A DNA stretch of 64,000 nucleotides from Rhizobiales bacterium Ga0077545 (GCA_001464335.1 LNEV01000019.1:1-64000); one strand, 5' to 3'; shown: positions 51,230-61,270, counted from the stretch's first letter. The notes: generated by a model not told the origin, from the sequence alone. Program-made: numbers and translations.

Positions 51230-51418
51230 GCTGCCCAAGTATGAGGCAGGAAGCGCCGGGTGCCCGCATTTCCTGTCTGGAAGAGTTCGAAGCTTCCGCC
51301 TATATTCCGGCCAGGCTCGACGATTTCCCCAACAGGGGAGCGGCCCCGGAAGCTCCCGCTTCCCCCGTGACGGAGTGCACACGCTCCCGCCGAGTGTCTG
51401 GTATGGAGATCAGCACTC

Positions 51419-54106
51419 GTGTCCACAAAATCCCTCGACAGTTTCAAATCCAAGAAAACACTCACCGCCGGCGGCAAGACCTACACCTATTACAGCCTGA
51501 AGGAAGCCGAAAAGAACGGCCTGACGGGCATTTCGCGCCTTCCGGTTTCGCTCAAGGTCTTGCTCGAAAACCTTCTGCGGTTCGAAGACGGCAGGACGGT
51601 GAAGGCCGAGGACATTCGCGCCATCGCGGCGTGGATGGCCGAACGCACATCCAGCCATGAAATCGCGTTTCGCCCGGCGCGCGTCCTGATGCAGGACTTC
51701 ACCGGCGTTCCGGCGGTGGTGGATCTGGCGGCCATGCGCGACGCCATGAACGCGCTTGGCGGCGATCCGAAACGCATCAACCCGCTCGTTCCGGTCGATC
51801 TCGTCATCGACCATTCGGTCATCGTCGACGAATTCGGCACGCCGCAGGCCTTCGCCCACAATGTCGAAAAGGAATATGAGCGCAACGGCGAGCGCTACCG
51901 CTTCCTGAAATGGGCGCAGGGCTCGTTCGACAATTTCCGCGTCGTGCCGCCCGGCACCGGCATCTGCCACCAGGTCAATCTCGAATATCTGTCTCAGGTC
52001 GTCTGGACGAAGGACGAAGGCGGCGAGACGACTGCCTATTGCGACACGCTTGTCGGCACCGACAGTCACACCACAATGGTCAACGGCCTGTCCGTGCTTG
52101 GCTGGGGCGTCGGCGGCATCGAGGCGGAGGCGGCCATGCTGGGCCAGCCTTTGTCCATGCTTATTCCCGAAGTCGTCGGCTTCCGCATCCACGGCAGGCT
52201 GAAGGAGGGCGTGACGGCGACGGACCTCGTTCTGACCGTCACCGAAATGCTGCGCAAGAAGGGCGTTGTCGGAAAGTTCGTCGAATTCTTCGGCCCCGGC
52301 ATCGGCACGATGGCGCTCGAAGACCGCGCGACGATCGGCAATATGGCGCCCGAATATGGCGCGACCTGCGGCTTCTTCCCGGTCGATCAGGAAACGTTGC
52401 GCTATCTCGACGAAACCGCCCGCACGCCCGAGCGGCTGGCCCTGGTCGAGGAATATCAGAAGGCGCAGGGCATGTTCTGGACGCCCGACGTCGAGGACCC
52501 TGTCTTTACGGATGTGCTGGAGCTCGACCTGTCGACGGTAGAACCATCGCTGGCCGGTCCCAAGCGTCCGCAGGACCGCGTTCTCCTGTCCGGCACAAAG
52601 GCCGGTTTCCTCAAGGCGCTGGAAGGCGAGTTCGGCAAGGCCGGCAAGACCGCCGAGCGCTTCCCGGTCGAGGGCGCGGACTACACGATCGGCCACGGCG
52701 ACGTCGTTCTTGCGGCGATCACCTCCTGTACCAACACGTCGAACCCGAATGTCATGATCGCGGCGGGCCTCCTTGCCCGCAATGCGGTGGCGAAGGGCCT
52801 GAAGACCAAGCCCTGGGTCAAGACATCGGTCGCGCCGGGCAGCCAGGTGGTCGAGGATTACTTCAAGAGCGCCGACCTGCAGAAGGATCTCGACGCGCTC
52901 GGCTTCAACCTTGTCGGTTTCGGCTGCACGTCGTGCATCGGCAATTCCGGCCCGCTGCCGGAGGCGATTTCGGAATCGATCAACGGCAACGACGTGGTCG
53001 GCGGCGCCGTCATCTCCGGCAACCGCAATTTCGAAGGCCGCGTGAACCCGGATGTACGGGCAAACTATCTCGCCTCGCCGCCGCTCGTCGTCGCGTACGC
53101 ACTGGCGGGCTCGCTGCAGATCGATCTGGCCACCGAGCCGCTCGGCACCGGGTCGGACGGCAAGCCGGTCTATCTCAAGGATGTCTGGCCGAGCTCGAAG
53201 GAAGTCGCCGAATTCGTCCGTGCCAACGTCACCAAGAAGATATTCCAGACCCGCTATGCGGACGTCTTCAAGGGCGACGAGCACTGGCAGAAGATTTCGG
53301 TGTCGAAGGGCCTGACCTATGAGTGGGACAATCGTTCCACCTATGTGCAGAACCCGCCCTATTTCGAGGGCATCACGCGCGAGCCCGAGCCGCTCACGGA
53401 CATCGAGAATGCCCGCATTCTCGGCCTCTTCCTCGATTCGATCACGACCGACCACATCTCGCCGGCCGGCTCGATCAAGGTCGAAAGCCCGGCCGGTCAT
53501 TACCTGCGCGATCATCAGGTGCGCCCGGTCGATTTCAACCAGTACGGCACGCGGCGCGGCAATCATCAGATCATGATGCGCGGCACGTTCGCCAATATCC
53601 GCATCAAGAACCAGATGCTGGCGGGAATCGAAGGCGGCCTCACCCGTCACTATCCGGACGGCGAGCAGATGCCGATCTACGACGCGGCGATGAAGTACAA
53701 GGAAGAGGGCGTGCCGCTCGTCGTCTTCGCGGGCAAGGAATATGGCACGGGCTCCTCGCGCGACTGGGCGGCCAAGGGCACGGTTCTGCTCGGCATCCGC
53801 GCGGTCATCGCCGAGAGCTTCGAGCGCATCCATCGCTCCAATCTCGTCGGCATGGGCGTTGTGCCTCTGGTGTTCGAGGCCGGGACGACTTGGAAGTCGC
53901 TCGGGCTCACCGGTGAGGAGAGCGTCACGCTCCACGGCATCGCCGAGGGGCTGAAAGTGCGCCAGATCATGACCGCCGAGATCACCTATGGATCGGGCGA
54001 AGTGAAGAAGGTGCCTTTGATCTGCCGGATCGACACGCTCGAAGAGCTCGAATATTTCAAGAACGGCGGCATTCTTCACTATGTCTTGAGGTCGCTGGCG
54101 GCGTGA
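51419..54106 (+). CDS. acnA: Aconitate hydratase A
   Basis: This 895-residue aconitase interconverts citrate and isocitrate; AcnA/IRP type. It starts with a GTG ([15 protein letters not shown]) behind GGAG. The 4Fe-4S ligands lie in TSCTNTSNP and [11 protein letters not shown]; substrate loops include [21 protein letters not shown] and the swivel-domain [12 protein letters not shown]. Complete. The ccm and acn pair is a conserved divergent arrangement. Confidence 0.98.
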   Translation: MSTKSLDSFKSKKTLTAGGKTYTYYSLKEAEKNGLTGISRLPVSLKVLLENLLRFEDGRTVKAEDIRAIAAWMAERTSSHEIAFRPARVLMQDFTGVPAVVDLAAMRDAMNALGGDPKRINPLVPVDLVIDHSVIVDEFGTPQAFAHNVEKEYERNGERYRFLKWAQGSFDNFRVVPPGTGICHQVNLEYLSQVVWTKDEGGETTAYCDTLVGTDSHTTMVNGLSVLGWGVGGIEAEAAMLGQPLSMLIPEVVGFRIHGRLKEGVTATDLVLTVTEMLRKKGVVGKFVEFFGPGIGTMALEDRATIGNMAPEYGATCGFFPVDQETLRYLDETARTPERLALVEEYQKAQGMFWTPDVEDPVFTDVLELDLSTVEPSLAGPKRPQDRVLLSGTKAGFLKALEGEFGKAGKTAERFPVEGADYTIGHGDVVLAAITSCTNTSNPNVMIAAGLLARNAVAKGLKTKPWVKTSVAPGSQVVEDYFKSADLQKDLDALGFNLVGFGCTSCIGNSGPLPEAISESINGNDVVGGAVISGNRNFEGRVNPDVRANYLASPPLVVAYALAGSLQIDLATEPLGTGSDGKPVYLKDVWPSSKEVAEFVRANVTKKIFQTRYADVFKGDEHWQKISVSKGLTYEWDNRSTYVQNPPYFEGITREPEPLTDIENARILGLFLDSITTDHISPAGSIKVESPAGHYLRDHQVRPVDFNQYGTRRGNHQIMMRGTFANIRIKNQMLAGIEGGLTRHYPDGEQMPIYDAAMKYKEEGVPLVVFAGKEYGTGSSRDWAAKGTVLLGIRAVIAESFERIHRSNLVGMGVVPLVFEAGTTWKSLGLTGEESVTLHGIAEGLKVRQIMTAEITYGSGEVKKVPLICRIDTLEELEYFKNGGILHYVLRSLAA

Positions 54107-54164
54107 GGCCGATCTCGTCCTCGTGACTGGTGAAAGTGTGCGTTTGTGGCCATTGATCCCTGAG

Positions 54165-54887
54165 ATGAGATTAGCTGTACCTCTTCTTGGTCTGGTCCTC
54201 GGCCTGATATCGGCACCGGCCTCGGCTCAAACGCCGAGGGCGGTGCTCGAGCTTTTCACGAGCCAGGGCTGTTCCTCCTGCCCAAAAGCGGACGAGCTCG
54301 CGATGGAGCTTGCCCGCGACAAGGACGTCCTCGTTCTGACATTCCCCGTCGATTACTGGGATTATCTCGGCTGGAAGGACACGCTCGGCTCCTCCGCCAA
54401 TTCCGCGCGCCAACGCGCCTATGCGAATGTGCGCGGCGACCGCAAGGTCTTTACGCCGCAGATGGTCGTCAACGGCCGCGCCTCGGCCATCGGCAGCGAT
54501 CGCGCGGCGATCCTGAACGCGGTGCGGGACACGTCGGGCGATCGCGAACTTCTGTCCGTGCCGGTGTCGATCAGCGAGGCGGATGGCAAGATCGAGGTCG
54601 AGCTCGCGGGAAGCAAGGACTGCGAAAGCGAAGTCTGGCTGATCGCGGTGACGTCCGAGAGGTCGGTCCGGATCGAGGGCGGCGAGAACAAGGATCGCAC
54701 CGTCAACTACACGAATGTGGTGCGGCGCATGACGCGCCTCGGCGCCTGGACCGGCAAGGCCGCGCATTTCACGGTGTCGCGCGCGGATGCGGTTCCAGGC
54801 GATGCTGACCGCTATTTCGTGCTGGTGCAGAAGGGATCGGGCTCGATGCCGGGCACGATTCTCGGCGTTCACCTCGCCTCACGTTGA
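54165..54887 (+). CDS. DUF1223 exported thioredoxin-like protein
   Basis: This 240-residue protein has a signal peptide (MRLAVPLLGLVLGLISAPASA) and, at residues 30-42, LFTSQGCSSCPKAD, a CxxC motif in a thioredoxin-like fold (C36, C39). The family DUF1223 is often next to acnA in alphaproteobacteria; function unknown, possibly periplasmic redox. A GTG 14 codons upstream is an alternative start, but only the ATG at 54165 gives a clean signal peptide. Confidence 0.88.
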   Translation: MRLAVPLLGLVLGLISAPASAQTPRAVLELFTSQGCSSCPKADELAMELARDKDVLVLTFPVDYWDYLGWKDTLGSSANSARQRAYANVRGDRKVFTPQMVVNGRASAIGSDRAAILNAVRDTSGDRELLSVPVSISEADGKIEVELAGSKDCESEVWLIAVTSERSVRIEGGENKDRTVNYTNVVRRMTRLGAWTGKAAHFTVSRADAVPGDADRYFVLVQKGSGSMPGTILGVHLASR

Positions 54888-55208
54888 CCTTCGTGGCAGG
54901 CCGGCGTGCAGACAAAAAGAAGGGCCGGACAAGCCGACCCTTCTCAAAGTCCGCTGCGAATTTCTTCGCAGCCTGTACGGTTGGTCCGATCATCAACCCC
55001 ATGGGGCTGGGGGGCTGGTAACAGGGCTAACGACCGGACCCCGAGGCAACGATTGGAGTGTCGCGCTGCGCTGAGGCGCGGAATTGTCCGGAAAAGGGCA
55101 TTTTTGTGATGTGGTTTTATACCCTTGGTTTACCGCCAAAGGTAGAACGGAAAAGGCTTGCGTCACTTTTGTGACGGCGCGAAGATTGGCATCTCGCACG
55201 AGGTGTTC
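54888..55208. other. Intergenic region with two hairpins, no gene
   Basis: This gap of 321 bases holds two inverted repeats: AGAAGGG/CCCTTCT with an inner CGG/CCG (54918-54944), and a perfect eight-pair stem GCTGCGAA/TTCGCAGC (54953-54972). Neither has a T-run on the plus strand; the first would have one on the minus strand. The promoter of the DUF2794 gene should lie near 55090-55160, but no hexamer pair is convincing. Confidence 0.45.
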
Positions 55209-55592
55209 ATGGGCGACGTTGTCGAGCCGATAAATCAGTTCCGGGGTGCCGGGTTTGCAAAGACAGACACGAAGATCCCGCCTCCGGCACCACAGGCCGT
55301 CTCCTTCGACCGCACAGAACTTCGCGAAATCCTCAATGTTTACGGACGGCTGGTCGCCTCCGGCGAAATGCGCGATTACGCCATCGACATGATGCGCGAG
55401 AAGGCCGTGTTCTCGCTGTTCCGGCGCATGGGCGAAGTGCCGACCTATCGGATCGAGAAGGACCCGAAGCTGCGCAACCGGCAGGGGGCCTATTCGGTCA
55501 TTACGGCGACGGGGCTCATCCTCAAGCGGGGGCACGATCTGGCCCGGGTGCTTTCGGTGCTCGACAAAAGGCTCAAGCTCGTCACCAACTGA
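55209..55592 (+). CDS. DUF2794-family protein
   Basis: This 127-residue protein is of the DUF2794 family, found in alphaproteobacteria (VSFDRTELREILNVYGRLVASGEMRDYAIDMMREKAVFSLFRR...YRIEKDPKL...GAYSVI). No signal peptide or membrane helix. Function unknown. The ATG at 55209 is chosen because GAGGTG lies just upstream; the frame runs 17 codons further. Confidence 0.9.
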   Translation: MGDVVEPINQFRGAGFAKTDTKIPPPAPQAVSFDRTELREILNVYGRLVASGEMRDYAIDMMREKAVFSLFRRMGEVPTYRIEKDPKLRNRQGAYSVITATGLILKRGHDLARVLSVLDKRLKLVTN

Positions 55593-55640
55593 TCGCTAAG
55601 CCCTCACCCGCACGCACGGCGCGCGATCCTGCGACGTCGG

Positions 55641-56171
55641 TCAAGGCTCCGGTTCGTAAGGCGGATCGTCCCTGTCGCCCGAGCCGAGCGCCTTTTGCAT
55701 CTCGATCGTGTCGAGCCATGTCTCGAATTTGCGCCCGACGGATCTGTGCGTGCCGATCATCGTGAACCCGGCCTTCTCGTGCAGCGCGATAGAGCCGGCA
55801 TTGCGGCTGTCGCCGATCACCGCGATCATCTGGCGGAAGCCCCGGTTCTCGCAATCGGCGATCAGCGCATTCAGCAGCGCGCGGCCGACGCCTTTGCCCT
55901 GCCAGACCGGCGCCACATAGATCGAGTTCTCGACGGTGAAGGCATAGGCCTTTCGCGGCCGGTAGGGGCCTGCATAGGCGTAGCCCGCGACCTCGTTTCC
56001 AGCCGCGGCGACGAGATAGGGATAGCCGCCCGACACCGCTTTCTCGAATCGGGCCTGCATCTCGGCAAGATCGGGCGGCACAAGCTCGAAGCTCGCGGTG
56101 CCGGTGCGGACGGCCTCGGCATAGATGGCGGCGATGGCGGGAAGGTCGGAGAGCTGGCCGGGGCGGATCAT
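55641..56171 (-). CDS. GNAT acetyltransferase (phosphinothricin-type)
   Basis: This 176-residue GNAT enzyme resembles the phosphinothricin/methionine-derivative N-acetyltransferases: MIRPGQLSDLPAIAAIYAEAV, ENSIYVAPVWQGKGVGRALLNAL (acetyl-CoA loop Q/R-x-x-G-x-G), and NAGSIALHEKAGFTMIGT. Substrate unproven. ATG at 56171; codons upstream belong to the repeat at 56192-56314, so the longer start is rejected. Confidence 0.92.
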   Translation of the reverse strand: MIRPGQLSDLPAIAAIYAEAVRTGTASFELVPPDLAEMQARFEKAVSGGYPYLVAAAGNEVAGYAYAGPYRPRKAYAFTVENSIYVAPVWQGKGVGRALLNALIADCENRGFRQMIAVIGDSRNAGSIALHEKAGFTMIGTHRSVGRKFETWLDTIEMQKALGSGDRDDPPYEPEP

Positions 56172-56191
56172 GGGGGCAGACCACGTGAATG

Positions 56192-56314
56192 TTCCCCGGA
56201 CGGCGTGCGCAAAGCGCATCGCGTGATCCGGGGTCCAGAGAATATGTGCGGCGAAGCCGCTCTCTTATCCTGGCTCCCGGATCGGCGCCATACGTCGCAT
56301 GGCTTGTCCGGGAC
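56192..56314. repeat. Dispersed palindromic repeat, copy 2
   Basis: It shares with 222-370 the blocks TTCCCCGGACGGCGTGCGC, AGCGCATCGC, GATCCGGGG and the closing CCCGGATCGGCG ... CTTGTCCGGG, in the same order, with a diverged and shorter middle. It lies between the GNAT start and the terminator of the BI-1 gene. Confidence 0.75.
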
Positions 56315-56316
56315 AC

Positions 56317-56343
56317 AAAAAAGCCCCGGCTTTCGCCGGGGCT
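56317..56343 (-). terminator. Intrinsic terminator of the BI-1 gene
   Basis: AGCCCCGGC pairs perfectly with GCCGGGGCT around a four-base loop; on the minus strand a run of T follows. It lies 22 bases after the BI-1 stop. Confidence 0.9.
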
Positions 56344-56365
56344 CTGAATGTTCATTCGGGGTCGC

Positions 56366-57127
56366 TTACTCGCGATTGCCGAACAGCTGCAGCATCATCA
56401 TGAACAGGTTGATGAAGTCGAGGTAGAGCGACAGGGCACCCATGATGGCCTTGCGGCCCATGACTTCGCTGTCGTCGACCGCGTCGTACATCTCCTTGAT
56501 GCGCTGCGTGTCGTAGGCGGTGAGGCCCGAGAACACGAGCACGCCGACCACCGAGATGACGAACTGCACCATCGTCGAGCCGATGAAGATGTTCACCAGC
56601 GAGGCGATGACAATGCCGATCAGGCCCATGAACAGGAAGGTGCCCATGCCCGACAGGTTGCGCTTCGTCGTGTAGCCGTAGAGGCTCAGCGCGCCGAAGG
56701 CGGCTGCGGTGATGAAGAACACGCGCGCGATCGAGCTACCCGTGTAAACGAGGAAGATCGTCGAGAGCGACAGACCCATCAGGGCGGCGAACACCCAGAA
56801 CGCGACCTGCGCCGCGGAGGCCGACATCTTGTGGACGCGCGCCGACAGGAAGAACACCATGCCGAGCGGCGCGAGCGCGACAACCCATTTCAGCGGGCTG
56901 GCGTAAAGCGCCTGACCGAGCGCGGTCAGTGCCTGCGCGCCGGACGCATCCTGCGTGACGGCCATCTTGAACATGCCGATCGCGACAAGGCCGGTGATGG
57001 CCAGGCCGATCGTCATGTAGTTGTAGACGGAGACCATGTAGGCGCGAAGGCCCTGGTCGATGACAGCGGCCTCCTGGCGAGCGGTGCCGCCTACGCGAGC
57101 CGTCCCATAGCGGTCGAAGTCGGACAT
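56366..57127 (-). CDS. Bax inhibitor-1 / YbhL-YccA family membrane protein
   Basis: This 253-residue protein has seven hydrophobic segments after a soluble N-terminus (MSDFDRYGTARVGGTARQEAAVID), as in BI-1 proteins, which form pH-sensitive ion leaks or interact with membrane proteases. C-terminal markers are GLTAYDTQRIKEMYD and MGALSLYLDFINLFMMMLQLFG. Preceded by a candidate ybhL leader RNA and followed by a strong terminator; monocistronic. Confidence 0.95.
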   Translation of the reverse strand: MSDFDRYGTARVGGTARQEAAVIDQGLRAYMVSVYNYMTIGLAITGLVAIGMFKMAVTQDASGAQALTALGQALYASPLKWVVALAPLGMVFFLSARVHKMSASAAQVAFWVFAALMGLSLSTIFLVYTGSSIARVFFITAAAFGALSLYGYTTKRNLSGMGTFLFMGLIGIVIASLVNIFIGSTMVQFVISVVGVLVFSGLTAYDTQRIKEMYDAVDDSEVMGRKAIMGALSLYLDFINLFMMMLQLFGNRE

Positions 57128-57136
57128 ATTCGTTTA

Positions 57137-57190
57137 TCCCTTGCGTTATCCCGCATTCATGCGCGGGGTCTCGTTCCCCAATATGGGAAA
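57137..57190 (-). promoter_or_regulatory. Candidate ybhL leader RNA
   Basis: On the minus strand the leader reads TTTCCC-ATATT-GGGGAA (hairpin), then CGAGACCCCGC ... GCGGG (second hairpin), then AACGCAAGGGA, which includes the Shine-Dalgarno nine bases before the BI-1 ATG. The ybhL motif is an established conserved RNA structure upstream of ybhL (BI-1 family) genes in Hyphomicrobiales; the gene, position and paired elements agree. I assign it from memory of the motif, without a covariance-model search. Confidence 0.6.
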
Positions 57191-57263
57191 TCTCGCGAAA
57201 TCGCACAAGCGTAGGTCTACGGATTTCCGGCCGCCGACCCTGACGATGTCGCGACCTGCAAAT

Positions 57264-59849
57264 TTACAGATTGCGAAGCACTGGAGCGGGTTTGAGACGA
57301 ACGAGCCGCCAGGTTCCGGCCAGCCCGAGCACGATGGTTAACACCAGCGCGAAGAGGGCGGCGCCGAGCCCTCCCACCCAGTCGAGATAAAACGCGATCT
57401 TCATGACCTGGGTCACCACGACATAGGCCGCGAGGGTGCCGGCAACAAGGCCGAACAAGGCGGTCGCAAAACCGATCATCATGTATTCGAGCGCAAACGC
57501 CCCGATGATGCGGCCCCGGGTGGCGCCGAGGGTCTTGAGGATCATCGCATCGTAGACGCGGTAGCGGTGTCCGGCGGCCAGCGCCCCGCCAAGAACCAGA
57601 ACGCTGGCCAGCAAGGTCACGCCGCTCGCGCCGCGAATGGCGAGCGCAAGATCGGTGACGATTTCGGCAATGCTCGACAGCGCGTCCTTTACGCGGACGA
57701 TGAGAATGGCGGGAAAGCGCGCGGCGGTGTCGCGCAGCAAGGAAAGCTCGCTTGCGGTGTCCGTGCCGTCGGGGAAGGCGAGCGTCGCGAGATATTGGTA
57801 GGGTGCACCCGCAAAGGTGTTCGGCGAGAAGACGAGCACGAAATTGATGCCGAGGCTTTCCCATTCCACTTCACGCAGATTGGCGATCTTCGCGCTGATC
57901 TCCCGGCCGAGCACATTGACCTTGATCTCGTCGCCGAGGGACAGGCCGAGGCGGCGTGCGCTCTCGGCCTCGAAGGACACGAGATTGTCGCCGCTGTAGC
58001 CCGGCTCCCACCAGGTGCCTTCCACGACCTTCGAGCCCTCGGGCGCGGCATCGGCAAACGTGATGCCGCGGTCGCCGCGCAGCACCCAGGCGGCTTCGCC
58101 CGCCGGGTAATTCTCGGTGGTCCGGCCTTTCAGCTCGGTGATCTGGCCGCGCAGCATGGGCACCTGCTCGACCTCGGAGCTGGGCGCCTTCTCCTTCAGG
58201 AAAGCGACGAAATCGCTCGCTTCGGCATTCGGAATGTCGGCGAAGAAGAAGCTCGGCGCCCGCTCGGGCAGGGACGCGGTGAGCTGATTGCGGATCGAGG
58301 AATCGATCAGGGTCAGCGCCACGAGCAGCGCAAGGCCGAGCCCGAGCGAGAGCACGACCGAGGGCGTCAGCGCGCCGGGCCGATGCACGTTCGCGAGCGC
58401 GATGCGCAGTTCGGTGCGCTTCGGGCGTGGCAGGCGCCGGGCCACGGCCATGATCGCGGAGGCCACGGCGCGGAGCACGAGAAAGATCGCGGCGGCGGCC
58501 CCGATAAATGTGAGCGCCACCACTTTCTGCGCGGCGGCCGCGACCATCAGTGCGACCAGCACGGTCAGTGCAAGGACCGTCAGAACAAGATAGCGGCGGC
58601 GCGGCAGGCGAAGTCTGGAACTGCCCAGATGGTCGCGGAAGAGCGCCGTGACCGGCAGATCGTGCGCGCGCCCGAGCGGCCACAGCGCAAAGACAAGCGC
58701 GATCAGAAATCCGAACACGGCCGCAAGGACCAACTGCACCGGCTGAAGCGAGGCCACGAAAGGCAGCGGGATGATCGCGCCGAAGGCCCATTGCACAAGG
58801 AAGGGCAACGCCGCGCCAAGGACGAGACCCAAGGCGATGCCGACGCAGGCCAGCGCCAGAATCTGGACGAGATAGATCTGGAAAATGCGGCTGCCCGGCG
58901 CGCCGAGGCATTTCAAAACCGCGATCGTCTCGCGCCGTTTCTCGATATAGGCGTTGACCGCGTTGGCGACGCCGACACCGCCGACCAAGAGGGCGGTCAG
59001 GCCGACAAGCGTCAGGAACTGGCTGAAACGGTCGATGTTCTGTTCGAGACGCTCGGAGGCGGAATTGCGCGTGCGCTCACGCCAGCCCGCGTCGGGAAAG
59101 GCGGTTTTTGCGTCCTCGGTCAGTCGTGCAAGATCGGCATCGCTGGACGCGTCCGGCGGAAGCGCAAGGCGGTAATCCCAGCGCACGAGGCTCCCGGGAA
59201 CGACGAGCCCGGTCGCGTCGAGCGCCGCGCGCGTCACATACATATGCGGCGCGAAACCGAAGCCGCCGGAAAGATTGTCCGGCTCCTTCACAAGGGCCGC
59301 ACGAATTTCGAGCGTGGCGTCGCCGACCTCGACCCGGTCGCCGACCTTCGCCTCCAGCCGCGCGAGCAGGGCCTGGTCCATCGCCGTGCCGAACACGCCG
59401 TCTTTTTCGGCAAGAAGATCCTGCAACGGGGCAGCCGGTTCGGTTTCCATCTGGCCGAACAGCGGATGAAGATCGGTGACGGCCTTCAGTTCGCCCAGCG
59501 CGGCATCGCCGCTCGCCGTCCGCGCCATCGCGCGAAGGCTCGCGACCGGCGAGACCGTGCCGCGCGCGGACAGGAAATCCAGCTCTTCCGGGCTCGCTTC
59601 ACGATGGATGAGCTGAAAGCTGGCATCGCCGCCAAGGATGGTGCGGCCCTCGCGCGCGAGCCCGTCGTAAAGACCGCCGGCAATCGAGCCGACACCTGCA
59701 ATGCTGGCGACGCCAAGCGCAAGACAGGCGATGAAGATGCGAAAGCCGGACAGCCCGCCGCGCAGTTCGCGCAGCGCAAGCCTCAGCGAGAGGCCGAATC
59801 CGGGTTGTCCGGGTTCGGGCCGGGCGGACGTCGGAACGAAGGCGCTCAC
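57264..59849 (-). CDS. ybbP: FtsX-like ABC transporter permease (YbbP type)
   Basis: This 861-residue permease has N-terminal and central FtsX domains with large periplasmic loops and about ten hydrophobic segments: helix 1 near 30-55, a cluster at 275-480, and the last three at 740-850. Family blocks: RELRGGLSGFRIFIACLALGV and VNAYIEKRRETIAVLKCLGAPG. The start is GTG at 59849, overlapping the ATPase stop as GTGA. In E. coli the equivalent ybbAP lies divergent from tesA, as here. Confidence 0.93.
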   Translation of the reverse strand: MSAFVPTSARPEPGQPGFGLSLRLALRELRGGLSGFRIFIACLALGVASIAGVGSIAGGLYDGLAREGRTILGGDASFQLIHREASPEELDFLSARGTVSPVASLRAMARTASGDAALGELKAVTDLHPLFGQMETEPAAPLQDLLAEKDGVFGTAMDQALLARLEAKVGDRVEVGDATLEIRAALVKEPDNLSGGFGFAPHMYVTRAALDATGLVVPGSLVRWDYRLALPPDASSDADLARLTEDAKTAFPDAGWRERTRNSASERLEQNIDRFSQFLTLVGLTALLVGGVGVANAVNAYIEKRRETIAVLKCLGAPGSRIFQIYLVQILALACVGIALGLVLGAALPFLVQWAFGAIIPLPFVASLQPVQLVLAAVFGFLIALVFALWPLGRAHDLPVTALFRDHLGSSRLRLPRRRYLVLTVLALTVLVALMVAAAAQKVVALTFIGAAAAIFLVLRAVASAIMAVARRLPRPKRTELRIALANVHRPGALTPSVVLSLGLGLALLVALTLIDSSIRNQLTASLPERAPSFFFADIPNAEASDFVAFLKEKAPSSEVEQVPMLRGQITELKGRTTENYPAGEAAWVLRGDRGITFADAAPEGSKVVEGTWWEPGYSGDNLVSFEAESARRLGLSLGDEIKVNVLGREISAKIANLREVEWESLGINFVLVFSPNTFAGAPYQYLATLAFPDGTDTASELSLLRDTAARFPAILIVRVKDALSSIAEIVTDLALAIRGASGVTLLASVLVLGGALAAGHRYRVYDAMILKTLGATRGRIIGAFALEYMMIGFATALFGLVAGTLAAYVVVTQVMKIAFYLDWVGGLGAALFALVLTIVLGLAGTWRLVRLKPAPVLRNL

Positions 59850-60535
59850 GCCGTCAACACCTCGGCGGGCGCCTCCTCGATCACGCCGGAGCGCATCCGC
59901 ACGACACGGTCGCAGCGCCGCGCGAGGGACAGGTCGTGGGTGACGAGAACGAGCGTCGTGCCGCGTTCCTTCGTCTTGGCGAAGAGGAGGTCGGCGATGC
60001 TTTTGCCGGTCGTCTCGTCGAGGTTGCCGGTCGGCTCGTCGGCGACAAGGATGGGCGCGCCCGGCGCGAGCGCGCGGGCAAGGGCGACGCGCTGCTGCTC
60101 GCCGCCGGAAAGCTCGGCGGGATAGTGCGATGTCCGGTGGCCGAGGCCGACTTCCTCTAATTCCTTCTCGGCGTGCTCGAAGGCATCGGCATGGCCCGCC
60201 AGTTCAAGCGGCACCGCGACGTTTTCGAGCGCCGTCATCGTGGGGATGAGATGGAAGCTCTGGAATACGACCCCGATGTTCTTGCCGCGGAACCGCGCCA
60301 GTGCGTCCTCGTCCAACGCGCCGAAATCTGCATCGAGCACGCGCACCGTCCCGGAATCGGCACGCTCCAGCCCGGCCAGCACCATCAGGAGCGAGGATTT
60401 TCCCGAGCCTGACGGACCTGTGAGGCCAACACGCTCGCCACGACCTATATGAAGGGACACGTTCTTGAGGATGTGAACTCTGGCGGCGCCGCGACCAAGG
60501 CTTAAGTTGATGTCCTCAAGATCGATCATCGGCAT
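59846..60535 (-). CDS. ybbA: ABC transporter ATP-binding protein (YbbA type)
   Basis: This 229-residue ATPase of the LolD/MacB-like group has Walker A GPSGSGKS at 40-47, signature ELSGGEQQRVALARAL, Walker B ILVADEPTGNLD and the H-loop LVTHD. It pairs with the FtsX-like permease. ATG at 60535 chosen (GGGAATG upstream); 17 further codons are open but would overlap the divergent esterase gene. Confidence 0.95.
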   Translation of the reverse strand: MPMIDLEDINLSLGRGAARVHILKNVSLHIGRGERVGLTGPSGSGKSSLLMVLAGLERADSGTVRVLDADFGALDEDALARFRGKNIGVVFQSFHLIPTMTALENVAVPLELAGHADAFEHAEKELEEVGLGHRTSHYPAELSGGEQQRVALARALAPGAPILVADEPTGNLDETTGKSIADLLFAKTKERGTTLVLVTHDLSLARRCDRVVRMRSGVIEEAPAEVLTA

Positions 60536-60565
60536 GTCACATTCCCGTACAGTGGAGAGGACCAT

Positions 60566-61249
60566 ATGGAGAGCCCAGCGGCGCACCGCCAGTCACAAAC
60601 GCTTGGGCGCCATCGCCTCTTTGCCGCAGCCGTTTTCGCTCTTGCCGTGAGTTTCGTCGGTCTTTCGACCTCCGCCGAAGCCCGCACCATTCGTCTCGTT
60701 GCTTTGGGCGACAGCCTGACGGCGGGGTATGGCCTTAATCCCGGTGAGGCCTTCCCGGCTGTGCTGGAGAAGGCGCTGAAGGACAAGGGGTTCGATGTTT
60801 CCATCGCGAATGCGGGCGTCTCGGGAGACACCGCAAGCGCGGGCGCAGCGCGCGTCGACTGGTCGGTTCCCGACGGCACCGACGGCGTGATCCTGGAGCT
60901 TGGGGCCAACGACGCCCTGCGCGGGCTCGACCCGGCCGGAACCGACAAGGCACTCCGGCAGGCGCTCGATCGCCTGAAGGCGCGCAACATCCCGGTTCTG
61001 CTCGCGGGCATGTATGCGCCGCGCAGTCTCGGCGCCGTCTATTACGAGAAATTCGATGCGATCTACCCCAAGCTCGCCACCGATTACGGTGTCGATCTGT
61101 ACCCGTTTTTCCTCGACGGCGTGGCCGGCGATGTGAAGCTCAATCTGCCGGACGGAATGCACCCGACCGCCGAAGGCATACGTACAGTCGTGGAACGGAT
61201 GCTGCCGACGGTGGAGTCTTTCCTCCGTCGCATCCAGCCGCCATCCTGA
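60566..61249 (+). CDS. tesA: GDSL arylesterase / TesA-type lysophospholipase
   Basis: This 227-residue exported SGNH hydrolase has a signal peptide (RHRLFAAAVFALAVSFVGLSTSAEA) and all four SGNH blocks: S50 in ALGDSLTAGYG, G in NAGVSGDT, N115 in LGANDALRG, and D195/H198 in LPDGMHPTAEG. E. coli TesA cleaves acyl-CoA and esters in the periplasm. Only 30 bases separate its ATG from that of the divergent ABC ATPase. Confidence 0.95.
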   Translation: MESPAAHRQSQTLGRHRLFAAAVFALAVSFVGLSTSAEARTIRLVALGDSLTAGYGLNPGEAFPAVLEKALKDKGFDVSIANAGVSGDTASAGAARVDWSVPDGTDGVILELGANDALRGLDPAGTDKALRQALDRLKARNIPVLLAGMYAPRSLGAVYYEKFDAIYPKLATDYGVDLYPFFLDGVAGDVKLNLPDGMHPTAEGIRTVVERMLPTVESFLRRIQPPS

Positions 61250-61270
61250 ACCCTGCGAATCGGTTCTGCC

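Noticed and set aside
51410-54079. 889-codon open frame antisense to acnA
   Set aside because: The sense strand encodes a complete aconitase with all cluster cysteines. The antisense translation is low-complexity Arg/Asp/Gly-rich, typical of GC-rich shadow frames.
54918-54972. Two hairpins after the DUF1223 gene as terminators
   Set aside because: Neither has a T-run on the plus strand, so I list them only as structure in the gap.
57567-60125. 852-codon antisense frame across the ABC permease and ATPase
   Set aside because: Shadow of two well-recognised genes; crosses their overlap and shows no domain.
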